Assembly: GCA_948146395.1 (NCBI GenBank)
Contig: OX411543.1
Coordinates: 31,205,058-31,269,057 of the forward strand
Length of the DNA stretch: 64,000 nucleotides
Direction of reading: 5' to 3'
Origin: Fragum whitleyi
Taxonomy: Eukaryota; Mollusca; Bivalvia; Cardiida; Cardiidae
Positions 53,979-64,000 of this stretch are shown here, piece by piece. Position numbers and translations under genes: made by a program. Under the pieces are notes generated by a model. That model was given only the letters and a program-made list of their open reading frames with translations, searched no databases and was not told the origin of the DNA. Within the stretch, counting starts at the first letter, position 1. Each line of letters starts with the position of its first letter.

Positions 53979-55624
53979 AAAGGGCAGACAAGTACAGCTC
54001 TTTCAACATTGTCTGAAACAATTTTATTCAGAACTTTTCCAACCAAATTAAAAGGAGGGAAAATATATGGCCTGAAATTATGCCAATTCAATGTGAAAGC
54101 ATCAAAATGAAATGCATCTGGGTCTGGCATCCATGAAACATAAGTATCTAACTGAGCATTCAGCCTAGAGGCAAATAAGTCAATATCTGGCAGAAAGAAA
54201 TGTTTACAGATTCTATTAAAAATGTCAGTTTTCAACATCCATTCAGTAGAATCCGAAAACACCCTCGAATAATAATCTGCAATGTTTTCAACACTAGGGG
54301 TGTATGTTGCAGATATATGGACATTTTTCTCGATACACTTCAGCCATATTTCTTTTGCCAATTTATCCATTGAAACAGATGCCATTCCACCCATATCATT
54401 GATATAAGAAAGTGCACTGACATTGTCACATTGAAACTCGATATGAACAAATGAAGAGTCTCTGTACAAAGATTCAAGGGCATATGATACTGCTAATAGT
54501 TCTAAATTAATACTATGTTTTCTATCCGACCCTGACCATCTACCCTGAGCTATATTCTGAAAACCGAGATCAACAGCACCCCAGCCCTCAAGACTAGCAT
54601 CAGTCACACAGTGTATAGTTGCTTTTCTTTCTCGTATCAGCTTACCATTTCTAAGCTTAACATTGTCTAACCACCATTTAATATCATTCTTTGCAGCTTG
54701 TGTGAGTAACACTTTATTTTCAAAAGACATACTTGAGCCTAGACCTAAAATTTTGTTCCTTTCCATGTCCCTATAAAATAATGGAGCCTCTTTCAGAGCA
54801 AAAAATGCATTGATTACTAGACCAATGAAAGACGCTAGCTCCCTGACTATAACTAATGCCTTCTCTAACAAGGAATTGCCCTTTGAGATAATTTTTTGAA
54901 TCTTTTCCTCTGGCAAATAAACCCTAAATTTAACAGAGTCTACAATAAATCCAAAAAATTTTATTCTTTGTGTTGGAACCAGAACGGATTTCTTCTCATT
55001 TATAGTAAACCCAATTTTTTGCATAGTGTGTGCAATAATCACTGTATTCTGACTACATAACACATTACTCTGATTCATATTCAAAGAATCATCAATGTAG
55101 TAAGTGCAACGTATACCCTGCTGTCTAAACCAAGAAAATATAGGCTTTAGCACTTTAGTGAACAAATACGGGGCTGATTTTAAACCAAATGGTACACAAA
55201 CAAAGGAATAAAGGGTGTTATTCCAGGAGAACTTCAAGTATTTTTGGAAATCTTTGTGAATTGGAATTGAAAAGTATGCGTCACACAAATCTATTGAAGT
55301 GAAAAAATCTTTCTCTTGAATTAATTCTATGACTACCTTGAAAGTTTCTTGCTTGAAATGATTGTAGTGTACATATTCATTAAGATACCTTAAATTTATA
55401 ACAGGTCGAAATTTTCCATTTGGTTTAGGGACTATAAACAGAGTTGAAATAAATTCCCCTTCTTCATGTTCTGAAGGTATAATAGCTCCTTTATTGAGAA
55501 GGGTTTGTACTTCATCATTAACTATATGCCATTGCTCATCATTAAATGGAATTTCATTAGGAACTCTGTTTTGTACAGGTTGCTTATCAAAAACTAATTT
55601 ATAACCAGCAACAGTGTCAAGCAC
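53660..55624 (-). CDS. DIRS reverse transcriptase / RNase H (open 654 codons)
   Basis: Reverse transcriptase motifs: KFRPVINLRYLN (residues ~71-82), FTSIDLCDAYFSI with catalytic D112, VPFGLKSAPYLF (~144-155) and YYIDD (175-179). RNase H follows with D342 in VTDAS, E375 in INLELLA, D400 in QCDN and a later D in NIADYYS. The C-terminal region has PDIDLFASRLNAQLDTYVSW and DAFTLNW, typical of DIRS pol. The frame continues upstream of the first usable codon but meets TAG at 55625-55627, so the N-terminus is probably lost. The end overlaps the recombinase. It makes and processes element cDNA in the DIRS cycle. Confidence 0.9.
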   Translation of the reverse strand: MLDTVAGYKLVFDKQPVQNRVPNEIPFNDEQWHIVNDEVQTLLNKGAIIPSEHEEGEFISTLFIVPKPNGKFRPVINLRYLNEYVHYNHFKQETFKVVIELIQEKDFFTSIDLCDAYFSIPIHKDFQKYLKFSWNNTLYSFVCVPFGLKSAPYLFTKVLKPIFSWFRQQGIRCTYYIDDSLNMNQSNVLCSQNTVIIAHTMQKIGFTINEKKSVLVPTQRIKFFGFIVDSVKFRVYLPEEKIQKIISKGNSLLEKALVIVRELASFIGLVINAFFALKEAPLFYRDMERNKILGLGSSMSFENKVLLTQAAKNDIKWWLDNVKLRNGKLIRERKATIHCVTDASLEGWGAVDLGFQNIAQGRWSGSDRKHSINLELLAVSYALESLYRDSSFVHIEFQCDNVSALSYINDMGGMASVSMDKLAKEIWLKCIEKNVHISATYTPSVENIADYYSRVFSDSTEWMLKTDIFNRICKHFFLPDIDLFASRLNAQLDTYVSWMPDPDAFHFDAFTLNWHNFRPYIFPPFNLVGKVLNKIVSDNVERAVLVCPFWQAQPWFSLLIENMCSFPVRLPRHKDLLVMAHNGQSHPLVRTMKIVVVEVSGQRSVVEDFRKKLQTLSLHRGSRVPRNNMDMLGKSGVFGTISGLEIHFLPLKQL

Positions 55625-55689
55625 CTATGGGTCTGAAGTAATCTTTTTCCACTCTTCAAGACAAGTTTGAATTTTACAAACAGAACTTA

Positions 55690-56744
55690 CCTTGGTTAGA
55701 GATTCTGTTCGTTTGGGGCAGCTGATACTGTAGCAGTTGCCGACCTTTTTGGAATCTTGTAGTTTTTGTTCCATGGTTTCTGTCCTCTATTTGTAGGATA
55801 AGGTTGATACCTTCCAGAATTCTGGTAAGCATTATTGTATGAGCCTCTTCTAGGAAAACCACGACCTCTATTTTGATATGGTCTCTGAAAATTGTTGTAT
55901 TGATAATTCTCTTTTCCCAGAGACATTAGGGAATCACATGACTTTATGTCCTTAGCAACGTCATCCCCAAAAAGTTTTGTAGTTATAGGCATTGAAATAT
56001 TGCACAAGGAGTGATATTTCTTCTTAAGCACAGGCCTTATCATGTAGCGTCTGCGTACTGAAAGATTGAACTGAACTTGGCCAATCAATGTCAAAGCATT
56101 TCTGTATTTACAAGTGGAGGTGATAACATTTCACAATTTAGTGGTACTTTATATTTCTGAATCAAACTGTCAGTTTCACACGGAGTTGTACATGATGTAT
56201 TAATAAGATTAGCCAGTGAAGCCATGACGGCATCTCCTTTTTCTGGAGTCTTTAGTCTGGGAAGATCCCAATCATTGTCACAATCACTATCTTCAAAGAG
56301 GGCCTTAGCCAAATCAGTTGACAATTTCCTCGGTTTCTCTTTCACTGGAGATTCACCACCAGATAGATCTTTGGGGTCAACTTGAATAGTAAGCCTTGGT
56401 AATTGTTCAAGGGGCATGTTTAGAGACAGGCTGTGGGTTGATACCCAAAATACTACGAAGTTTCACAATATCCTCAGGCCCCAAAGACGCCAAGTCAAAT
56501 CCAGAAATCCAGAAATAGGCCGAACGTCGTTCGTACCACCAGACTTTTCCTTTTTCTTGGAAGTTTTTTCCTTTGTTTTAGTTTTCGAAGTCTTTCCCTT
56601 TAATTTAGTCTTTGACTTTTTCTTTTCCTTAGAGGAGACGTCGTCCCCCGACACCGGACTGAATCCAGAAAACTCGCCCTCACTAAGCTCGCCTGAGTCA
56701 TACGACAGGACGGCGACCTGTTCAGCTGCCATAATAAGAAACAA
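55690..56744 (-). pseudogene. DIRS gag-like protein, frameshifted
   Basis: Starts MAAEQVAVLSYDSGELSEGE with a Lys-rich segment (KEKKKSKTKLKGKTSK). It then changes frame near 56530 (FDLASLGPEDIVKLRS), again near 56410 (MPLEQLPRLTIQVDP...EKGDAVMASLANLI), and again near 56112 (ALTLIGQVQFNLSVRR...). A C-terminal Arg/Gly/Tyr-rich stretch (NFQRPYQNRGRGFPRRGSYN) suggests RNA binding. At least three frame changes make it a pseudogene. Gag proteins normally package the element RNA. Confidence 0.8.
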
Positions 56745-56852
56745 TAAGGATAGTTACCAACGTTAAAGTTCTCAAAATTCGGGACCACGTCCTCGAAAGG
56801 TGAAATTTCTATTGCGGCGAGAAAACCTACCTTATCGGTCGAACGCTAGAAC

Positions 56853-56997
56853 AATTATGATCCACATGGCCGGTGCTTCCGGTAGTGACGTAATGGGTAT
56901 GTATAAATCGATTCTTTAAATTGCGGTCGTCTTTATATAGTTAGAACAATATGCTGTTGTATACATGCGAAAGCCGAAGGCTTTACGGAAAATAATG
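56853..56997. repeat. DIRS 5' inverted terminal repeat with unique outer edge
   Basis: 56853-56968 is the inverted copy of 52422-52537 (ATCCACATGGCCGGTGCTTCC...GTTGTATACATGC). The outer 29 bp (GAAAGCCGAAGGCTTTACGG...) pair with the ICR. A GAAAGCCGAAGGCTTT palindrome sits at the edge. Confidence 0.9.
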
Positions 56998-57082
56998 AAT
57001 ATGTCCATATGCTGTTCATTGTAGCAAAAGGCCAGTGGAGGGGGTCTCGAGTATAATTTCCTTGATAGTTGTATGATTTTGG

Positions 57083-57190
57083 TAGACTTCACGAAATATC
57101 CATATTTTTTACCAGACAGTGGGTCTGGTAAACTTAAAATTTTTACCAGACATGTCAGTGGGACCGGCGGTATTTTGTGAAGTCTGTTTT
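57083..57190. repeat. Imperfect inverted repeat
   Basis: GTAGACTTCACGAAATATCC is loosely inverted at GGTATTTTGTGAAGTCT, with ACCAGACAGTGGGTCTGGT between. 56998-58178 is otherwise unassigned. Confidence 0.4.
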
Positions 57191-58178
57191 GGTGAAGTCT
57201 ACTGATTATGGTGGTATTTTGTAAATTATAAATACAAGAGTGCTCCTTTTGGAAAGGTATTCCTAATGCATTCAAGGGGGCACAATTAATTTGACTAGAT
57301 TTTTCTCAATAAATAGTCTTGGCAATGAAAAAAGGTCTTATATAATGTAATAATTTTATTTTTGGGTTCCATGTTAAGACAGTGAGAGCCTTTGTTATAT
57401 CTTTCATATTTTTCTCTATAGACAATAATGTTTCCTGAACACTTCATAACCATGCTGGCGATATTTGAATCACTACAGTAAATATTTTTAGGTATAAAAG
57501 GGCTAAAACAAAATGACAACAGTGTCATTCAGTCCATATTATTATTTTCTGTTTTCTAAGAGTTATCCATGATAATATCCATTTGCCCACACTGTTTACT
57601 TGTCACTTTTTTGCCTGGATATTTAAAAAAAAAAAAACATACTGAAATTCTATTGCAAGGCATGGATAATGGTCGGAGCTGTGTTGTGTCTTTGTAGACA
57701 TGTAGATGTGAAGTGTAAGAGATCATAATTGGCCATCATCAAATTTTGTTTTGAATAAATGGCAAATTTTATGGGACGTTTCAAAAAGTTTTTCCGAGTT
57801 TCTACCATAACCATTTATATGTAGAGAGCAGGGTGTGGGCGTAGATCAAACTGCATGTCTGCGCAGGCTGTTCTAAGTCTTTTTTGTCTGCCAAAGCCTT
57901 TACTTATACGATACGTCTTGAACAGTATAAGAATAAACTTGTATTCAAGTGAGAGGCAAAAGGGTAGAAGAATGTCTATGTCTTTATCTTTAGTTGTTGA
58001 GCTTAGCCAGATTATACAGAATTCATATTTTCCATTTCATATTCAACAGATTACCTGAAGCAATGATCCTGTTCGATTCTTTTATTGTAATAACATTAAA
58101 TCTTGTGAGTTTTTTCCTTTGAATCATGCAATATTCTGTTATTCTGTATTGCCTTATTCATCATTGTAATTCCTAATT

Positions 58179-60068
58179 ATCCCCCGCCGAAAAAATTTTT
58201 CGGAGGGGATATTGTTTTTGCCATGTCCGTCCGTCCGTCCTTCCGTCCGTCCGTCCTTCCGTCCGTCCGACTTTCGTTTCCGCGCTATTTCTTGAAAACT
58301 ATAGACCCGATTTCAATGAAACTTGGCACACAGCTTCACTACAATGAGAACATGCGCATATCCTCGGGGTTACCCGGTTCGACGGTCGAATTTAGAGTTA
58401 CTGCCCCTGAATGTTTAAGCCATATACATACACAGTGATATTCGTTTCCGCGCTATTTCTTGAAAACTATAGACCCGATTTCAATGAAACTTGGCACACA
58501 GCTTCACTACAATCAGGACATGCGCATATCGTAGGGGTTACCCGGTTCGACGGTCGAATTTAGAGTTACTGCCCCTGACTGTTTAAGCCATATACATACA
58601 TAGTGATATTCGTTTCCGCGCTATTTCTTGAAACCTATAGACCCGATTTCAATGAAACTTGGCACACAGCCCTACTACAATGAGGACATGCGCATATCGT
58701 CGGGGTTACCTGGTTCGACGGTCAAGTTTAGAGTTACTGCCCCTGACTGTTTAAGCCATATACATACATAGTGATATTCGTTTCCGCGCTATTTCTTGAA
58801 AACTATAGACCCGATTTCAATGAAACTTGGCACACAGCTTCACAACAATGAGGACATGCGCATATCGTCGGGGTTACCCGGTTCGACGGTCGAATTTAGA
58901 GTTACTGCCCCTGACTGTTTAAGCCATATACATACATAGTGATATTCGTTTCCGCGCTATTTCTTGAAAACTATAGACCCGATTTCAATGAAACTTGGCA
59001 CACAGCCCTACTACAATGAGGACATGCGCATATCTTCGGGGTTACCTGGTTCGACGGTCAAGTTTAGAGTTACTGCCCCTGACTGTTTAAGCCATATACA
59101 TACATAGTGATATTCGTTTCCGCGCTATTTCTTGAAAACTATAGACCCGATTTCAATGAAACTTGGCACACAGCTTCACAACAATGAGGACATGCGCATA
59201 TCGTCGGGGTTACCCGGTTCGACGGTCGAATTTAGAGTTACTGCCCCTGACTGTTTAAGCCATATACATACATAGTGATATTCGTTTCCGCGCTATTTCT
59301 TGAAAACTATAGACCCGATTTCAATGAAACTTTACACATAGCTTCACTACAATGAGGACATGCGCATATCGTCGGGGTTACCTGGTTCGACGGTCAAATT
59401 TAGAGTTACTGCCCCTGACTGTTTAAGCCATATACATACAGAGTGATATTCGTTTCCGCGCTATTTCTTGAAAACTATAGACATGATTTCAATGAAACTT
59501 GGCACACAGCTTCACAACAATGAGGACATGCGCATATCGTCGGGGTTAACCGGTTTGACTGTCAAATTAAGAGTTACTGCCACTGACTGTTTAAGCCATA
59601 TACATACATAGTGATATTCGTTTCCACGCTATTTCTTGAAACCTGTAGACTGGATTTTAATGAATCTTGGCACACAGCTTCACTACAATGAGGACATGCG
59701 CATATCGTCGTTGTTACCTGGTTCGACTGTGAATTTTAGAGTTACTGCCCCCTGACTGTTTAAGCCATATACATACAGAGTGATATTCCTTTCTGCGCTA
59801 TTTCTTGAAAACTGTAGACTGGATTTTAATGAAACTTGGCACACAGCTTCACTACAAAGAGGACATGTGCATATCGTCAGGGTTACCCGGTTCGACCGCC
59901 GAATTTAGAGTTACTGCCCCCTGACTGTTTAAGCCATATACATACATTGTGATATTTGTTTCTGCGCTTTTTCTTGAAAACTATAGGTTGATGTAGATAA
60001 AAGATAACCTGTACCTTAGTTTGATATTAACTTCATTGACAATGAAAATTTGTTCGGCGGGGGATATC
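58179..60068 (+). mobile_element. Pearl-like element with 10-unit 168-bp array, TATCCCCCGCCGAA family
   Basis: Head TATCCCCCGCCGAA...TTTTTCGGAGGGGATATTG, a (GTCC)n tract at 58226-58270, ten highly similar 168-bp monomers (58273-59954) plus a partial. Then the inverted arm TTCGGCGGGGGATA, the small hairpin AATTC-AAC-GAATT and CTTGTT just beyond. Largest element of this type in the window. Confidence 0.85.
58273..59986 (+). repeat. 168-bp tandem array
   Basis: Units begin TTCGTTTCCGCGCTATTTCT at 58273, 58441, 58609, 58777, 58945, 59113, 59281, 59449, 59617 and ~59786. Each has ACCCGATTTCAATGAAACTT, GGACATGCGCATATCGTCGG, GTTACCCGGTTCGACGGTCG and GTTACTGCCCCTGACTG. The first eight differ by a few bases; the last two diverge more and one has a 1-bp insertion, so homogenisation has been weaker at that edge. 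Confidence 0.93.
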
Positions 60069-60345
60069 AATTCAACGAATTTGCTTGTTTTAGCCCTAAA
60101 TTAGCACTAATTTTTTTTATTTTTGTCCCTGAAATTAGCCCTAATTTTTTCTACAAGAGGTGCTAGACAGCCTGTTTTATAAAATTGTACAATAATGTAA
60201 AGATAAGATATCAAATGTATACCTTAACAAATTTGACACGCAATTTTCTTGTGAGACTCATGCAAAGTGAGGAACCCCGGTTTCTTACCTGTCCTTTCTC
60301 ATTTTCTACATTTACAGGTTTCGTGTATATTCTTAGTTTCTGTTT

Positions 60346-61330
60346 TTAGCTCCACTGGCCAAAAGGCCAGCGGGCTATTGTCATGGCGGGGTGTGCATCC
60401 GTCCGTAAACTTTTACTTTAAAAAGCTTCTCCTCTAAAAGTACTGGATGGATTCCAATCAAATTTCACAGGAATGTTTCTTTGGTGACTCTCAATCAGAT
60501 TCCATGTAAGATTTTTAAACGGCTGAAAGTCATGCCTGTAGTGGGCGTGGCTAATTTCCATATATGGTAATAGGTGGCTTTTCTCAGAAACTAATTTACT
60601 GATATAAACCAAACTTCACATGAATTATCCTTGAGTGGCCCTCTATCAGCCTACAAAATATCATAGTGATCAGATGAAAAATATGTATTTTATGGGCGGA
60701 GGTCAATTCTCTATATATTATGTAGTGGTAACTTTGAAAATCATTTTCTCAGAATGTAATAGATGGATATCAACCAAATTTCACTGGAATGATCCTTGAG
60801 TGACCCTTTATCAGTCTGCCAAAAATCATTGTGATTGGATGGAAAATATGTATTTTATGGGCGGAGGTCAATTCTCTATATGTTATGTAGTGGTAACTTT
60901 GAAAATCATTTTCTCAGAATGTAACTGATGGATGTCAACCAAATTTTCCTGGAACAATTCTTGAGTGAACCTCAACAAGTCTACCAAAAATGTTTGTGAT
61001 CAGATGAAAAATATGTATTTTATGGGCGGAGGTCATTATTCTATATGTTATATAGTGAAAACTTTGAAAATCATTTTCTCAGAATCTAACAGATGGATTT
61101 AAACCAAATTTCACTGGAATGATTCTTTAGTGATCTTTTATCAGTCTACAAAAAATTATTGTGATCAGATGAAATGTATGTATTTTAATTATGGGTGCCG
61201 GGGTCGTTTCTTCAGATAGGTTATATGTTGGAATATTCAATATAGGGTGAAACAAACTATCCTGAAAGTTTAAACAGATGGATTAAAATATTTCTGTGAA
61301 GGTGTATCAGTCTGCAAAAATATTTTGGTT
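60346..61330 (+). mobile_element. Pearl-like element, 27464 family
   Basis: Head AGCTCCACTGGCCAAAAGGCCAGCGGGCTATTGTCATGG, short GTCC tract, ~150-bp monomers with TTTTCTCAGAATGTAA.TGATGGAT.TCAACCAAATTT and TATTTTATGGGCGGAGGTCA. The 3' terminus is not distinct. Confidence 0.7.
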
Positions 61331-61392
61331 AGGTGAACAGCATATTATTTTATTGGCAGAGGACATTCTAACCTATAAAGTGAATTCAGTCG

Positions 61393-61449
61393 AATCTGTG
61401 TACAGCAGCCAGTCAAGGAGAGGGCCAAATTGGCTGCTGTACACAGATT
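61393..61449. repeat. Perfect 19-bp inverted repeat
   Basis: AATCTGTGTACAGCAGCCA / TGGCTGCTGTACACAGATT with a 19-nt spacer; a partial further copy (GGCTGCTGTTTAAGG) follows. CAGTCGAATCTG upstream has a pogo-terminus look. Confidence 0.75.
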
Positions 61450-61768
61450 GGCTGCTGTTTAAGGTATCCTTAGGGTGACCATTTTGTTGTACCACTTTTG
61501 TTTAGCTCATTACCAGATCACAAAACTTAAGACTTCTCCAAATTCTAAGCAATTCCAAAGTTTCATTTTAAGTGCTTGTCATTTATAGAAAGAGGAATTA
61601 TACCATTTAACATTAAAAATATTGTGAAACAAGTGAAAATATCTTGTGCACAATATTTTCCCTCTATATGTCCTTTTTAGCTCGCCCGGGACGAAAGTCT
61701 CGGAAGAGCTATTGTCATACCCTGGGATGTCGGCGTCCGTGTCGCCGTCCGCATTAGGTTAAAGTTTT

Positions 61769-62082
61769 TTATGCCCCCGTATCTAGAGATCGGGGGCATA
61801 TTGTTTTACTCATGTCTGTCTGTCTGTCTGTCCATCCATCCGTCCGTCCATCTGTCCGTCCATCTGTCGGAAAACTTAACCAAACTTAACCTTTGCCTTT
61901 TCTCCAAAAGTATTTGATATACAAAGCTGTACACCAAAGTCAAGGTCATGTGACAAGGTCAAGGTCATTTGTCAAGGTCATCAAGGTCATGTGACAAGGT
62001 TAAGGTCATCTGTCAAGGTCAAACTTTCAAAAAAAATGCTGTTACGGGGGCATTCGTGTTTCCCAAAAACACATCTTGTTAT
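61769..62082 (+). mobile_element. TATGCCCCC element nested in outer element
   Basis: Head TATGCCCCCGTATCTAGAGATCGGGGGCATATTG, (GTCT/GTCC)n at 61816-61868, five TCAAGGTCA words, inverted arm CGGGGGCATTCGTG, hairpin GTGTTTCCCAAAAACAC, end ATCTTGTT. Confidence 0.82.
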
Positions 62083-62108
62083 TTCTATAAATATTTATCC
62101 TTGAGGCT

Positions 62109-63028
62109 TTTTATGCCCCGGTATCGAAAGAACCGGGTGCATATTGTTTTACCGAAGTCCGTCTGTCTGTCTGTCTGCAAAAGTTAACCAAAAAACTTAA
62201 AATTGCCAATATCTTCAAGCCTATTCAAGATATAAGGCTCATATTTGGCATGATGATAGATCTCAATGATCCGCATCTGCTGATACCAAAGTCAAGGTCA
62301 TGTGACAAGGTCAAGGTCATCTCTCAAGGTCAAATAACTCAAAAAGTTAACCAAAAAACTTAACATTACCAATATCTTCAAGCCTATTCAAGATATCAGG
62401 CTGATATTTGGCATGATGATAGATCTCAATGATCCGCATCTGCTGATACCAAAGTCAAGGTCATTTGACAAGGTCAAGGTCATCTCTCAAGGTCAAACAA
62501 CTCAAAAAGTCAACCAAAAAACTTAACATTGCCAATATCTTCAAGCCTATTCAAGATACAATGCTCATATTTGGCATGATGATAGATCTCAATGATCCAC
62601 ATCTGCTTGTACCAAAGTCAAGGTCATTTGACAAGATCAAGGTCATTTCTCAAGGTCAAATATCTCAAAAAACTTAACATTGCCAATATCTTCAAGCCTA
62701 TTCAAGATACAAGGCTCATATTTGGCATGATGATAGATCTCTATGATCCGCATCTGCTGGTACCAAAGTCAAGGTCATGTGACAAGGTCAAGGTCATCTC
62801 TCAAGGTCAAATAACTCAAAAAGTTAACCAAAAAACTTAACATTACCAATATCTTCAAGCCTATTCAAGATACAAGGCTCATATTTGGCATGATGATAGA
62901 TCTCAATGATCTGCATCCGCTAATACCAAAGTCATGGTCATGTGACAAGGTCAAGGTTATCTGTCTAGGTCAAAGTTTTAAAAAATGCTGTTACGGGGGC
63001 ATTCGTGATTCACAAACACATCTTGTTT
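62109..63028 (+). mobile_element. TATGCCCC element, expanded form with ~160-bp monomers
   Basis: Head TATGCCCCGGTATCGAAAGAACCGGGTGCATATTG. Five monomers each contain CAATATCTTCAAGCCTATTC, TATTTGGCATGATGATAGATCTC and a block of CAAGGTCA words. Inverted arm CGGGGGCATTCGTG, hairpin and CACATCTTGTTTT at the end. Twelve exact TCAAGGTCA. Confidence 0.82.
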
Positions 63029-63747
63029 TTTACAGAAACACTCATTAGGGCATAGGCTTTCATTTGAGACCAACATCCATGTCGAAATGACCTTTAGACT
63101 GTGACCTTGGCCCTTTCAAAAAAGTTTTAACCAAAAACTTTAACCAAAAAAACTTTAACCTTGCTTATATTTTCTGAAAGCTTTTAACTAGAGACATCAT
63201 TACTTCATATGCACACTTATTAAGTGATAGGCTTTCACCAGAGACAAAAGTCCTTGACAATTTGACCTTGTCCTTGACCCTTTGTGGATTTAGAAAAACT
63301 TTAACCAAAAACTTTAACCTTGCATATATTTTTTAATGCTCTAACCTAGGGACATCATTACTTCATATATATACTCACCAGGCGATAGGCTTTCACCAGA
63401 GACCAAGGTCCTTCACAATTTGACCTTGACCTTTACCATTTGTGGACTTAGAAAAACTTTAACCTAAAACCTTTGTGACCCTTTGTGGATTTAGAAAAAC
63501 TTTAATCGAAAACTTTAACCAAAAACTTTAACCTTGCATATATATTTTAATGCTCTAACCTAGGGACATCATTACTTCATATATATACTCACCAGGCGAT
63601 AGGCTTTCACCAGAGACCAAGGTCCTTCACAATTTGACCTTGACCTTTACCATTTGTGGACTTAGAAAAACTGTAACCTAAAACCTTTGTGACCCTTTGT
63701 GGATTTAGAAAAACTTTAACCAAAAACTTTAACCTTGCATATATTTT

Positions 63748-64000
63748 TAGCTCACCTGAGCACGAAGTGCTCAAGGGAGCTATTGTGATCGATGGTTGTC
63801 CGGCGTCCGTCTGTCCATCTGTCCGTCTGTCCGTCACGGCGTCAACTTTTTCTTTAAACGACATCTCCTCCTAAACTTATGTGTCAAAATGAACCAAACT
63901 TGGCAGAAATATTCCTTGGGTGGTCCCTTATGAAAATTGCTCAAATGGAAAGGATCCGTGCCATATCACGGGAAAAGGGGCCTTAATGATTAATTTCTTG
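63748..64000 (+). mobile_element. Pearl-like element, AGCTCACCTGAGCAC family, 5' part (runs off window)
   Basis: Head TTTTAGCTCACCTGAGCACGAAGTGCTCAAGGGAGCTATTGTGATCG, GTCC tract, TTTAAACGACATCTCCTCCTAAAC, then the first monomer with GGATCCGTGCCATATCACGG. Same family as the minus-strand element at 29362-30668; the rest lies beyond base 64000. Confidence 0.8.

Larger units (their letters stand above)
52354..56997 (-). mobile_element. DIRS-type (tyrosine recombinase) retrotransposon, structurally complete
   Basis: Minus-strand 4.6 kb element with the full DIRS layout: 5' inverted repeat (right), gag, overlapping RT/RNase H and tyrosine recombinase frames, an internal complementary region, and a 3' inverted repeat (left). 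DIRS elements integrate as circles through the recombinase rather than a DDE integrase. Accordingly no target duplication is seen; both outer ends carry AATAATG (52354-52360 and 56991-56997), the likely recombination core. Gag, the start of pol and the recombinase are broken by frameshifts or stops, so the copy is probably defective. Confidence 0.92.
61679..63747 (+). mobile_element. Outer pearl-like element (AGCTCGCCCGGGAC head) with two nested elements
   Basis: Head TTAGCTCGCCCGGGACGAAAGTCTCGGAAGAGCTATTGTC, then GTCGGCGTCCGTGTCGCCGTCCGC and GGTTAAAGTTTTT, where it is cut by the element at 61769. Its monomers resume after 63030 (TAGGGACATCATTACTTCATAT, GATAGGCTTTCACCAGAGACCAAGG, ~213-bp spacing between the last two). 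The 3' end merges with the element at 63748. Confidence 0.65.

Noticed and set aside
56091..56417. Separate small gene
   Set aside because: Sequence and position show it is one of several frame-shifted segments of the DIRS gag region.
58223..60000. CRISPR-like array
   Set aside because: Direct repeats are contiguous 168-bp units with no unique spacers, in a eukaryotic transposon.

Overview
The window looks like nuclear DNA of an animal, most likely a bivalve mollusc. It has spliced exons with GT/AG introns, AT-rich introns, tRNA-derived SINEs, DIRS and Ty3/gypsy retroelements, PIF/Harbinger and foldback DNA transposons, and many elements built from a (GTCC)n tract plus 140-170 bp tandem monomers. 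That last architecture is the one described for bivalve 'pearl' repeats. The species assignment is inference; no host gene here is diagnostic.

1-16.4 kb: the only clear host gene is a plus-strand zeta-crystallin/quinone oxidoreductase (CRYZ-like, MDR superfamily). Seven coding exons at 511-16133 encode about 294 residues up to the stop. The first ~35 residues and the promoter lie upstream of the window. All splice sites are GT/AG and the phases are consistent. The introns are full of repeats: a palindrome made of two smaller palindromes (1160-1845), a terminal-inverted-repeat element inside an older repeat (3415-5045), a 1.4 kb pearl-like element (8493-9903) and several decayed ones.

16.4-20.4 kb: a minus-strand Ty3/gypsy copy (16971-20311) sits inside an older tandem repeat, with a 4-bp target duplication. 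It keeps its 3' LTR, polypurine tract and integrase, but the start of its 5' LTR is fused directly to integrase. A pearl-like element is nested inside it.

20.4-32.5 kb: mostly intergenic, with an internally deleted PIF/Harbinger transposon (26140-27203, TTA duplication, N-terminal transposase remnant), foldbacks and three more tandem-monomer elements. 32.5-52.3 kb: SINEs of two families (several with target duplications, two sharing one target), MITEs, a mariner-like element, a tRNA-like tandem pair and more pearl-like elements.

52.3-57.0 kb: a minus-strand DIRS-type tyrosine-recombinase retrotransposon, structurally complete (inverted terminal repeats, internal complementary region, gag, RT/RNase H, recombinase), with frameshifts and stops in its genes. 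57-64 kb: a ten-unit 168-bp array between inverted termini, and a cluster of nested elements carrying at least 17 copies of TCAAGGTCA, a nuclear-receptor half-site.

The strongest general pattern is that many elements of unrelated sequence share one architecture: a 5' terminal hairpin, then (usually) ATTGT, a (GTCC)n tract, ~155 bp monomers, an inverted copy of the hairpin arm near the 3' end, a 3' stem-loop and a terminal CTTGTT. This fits non-autonomous rolling-circle (Helentron-like) elements. No RNA gene that looks functional and no prokaryotic, viral or CRISPR feature was found.
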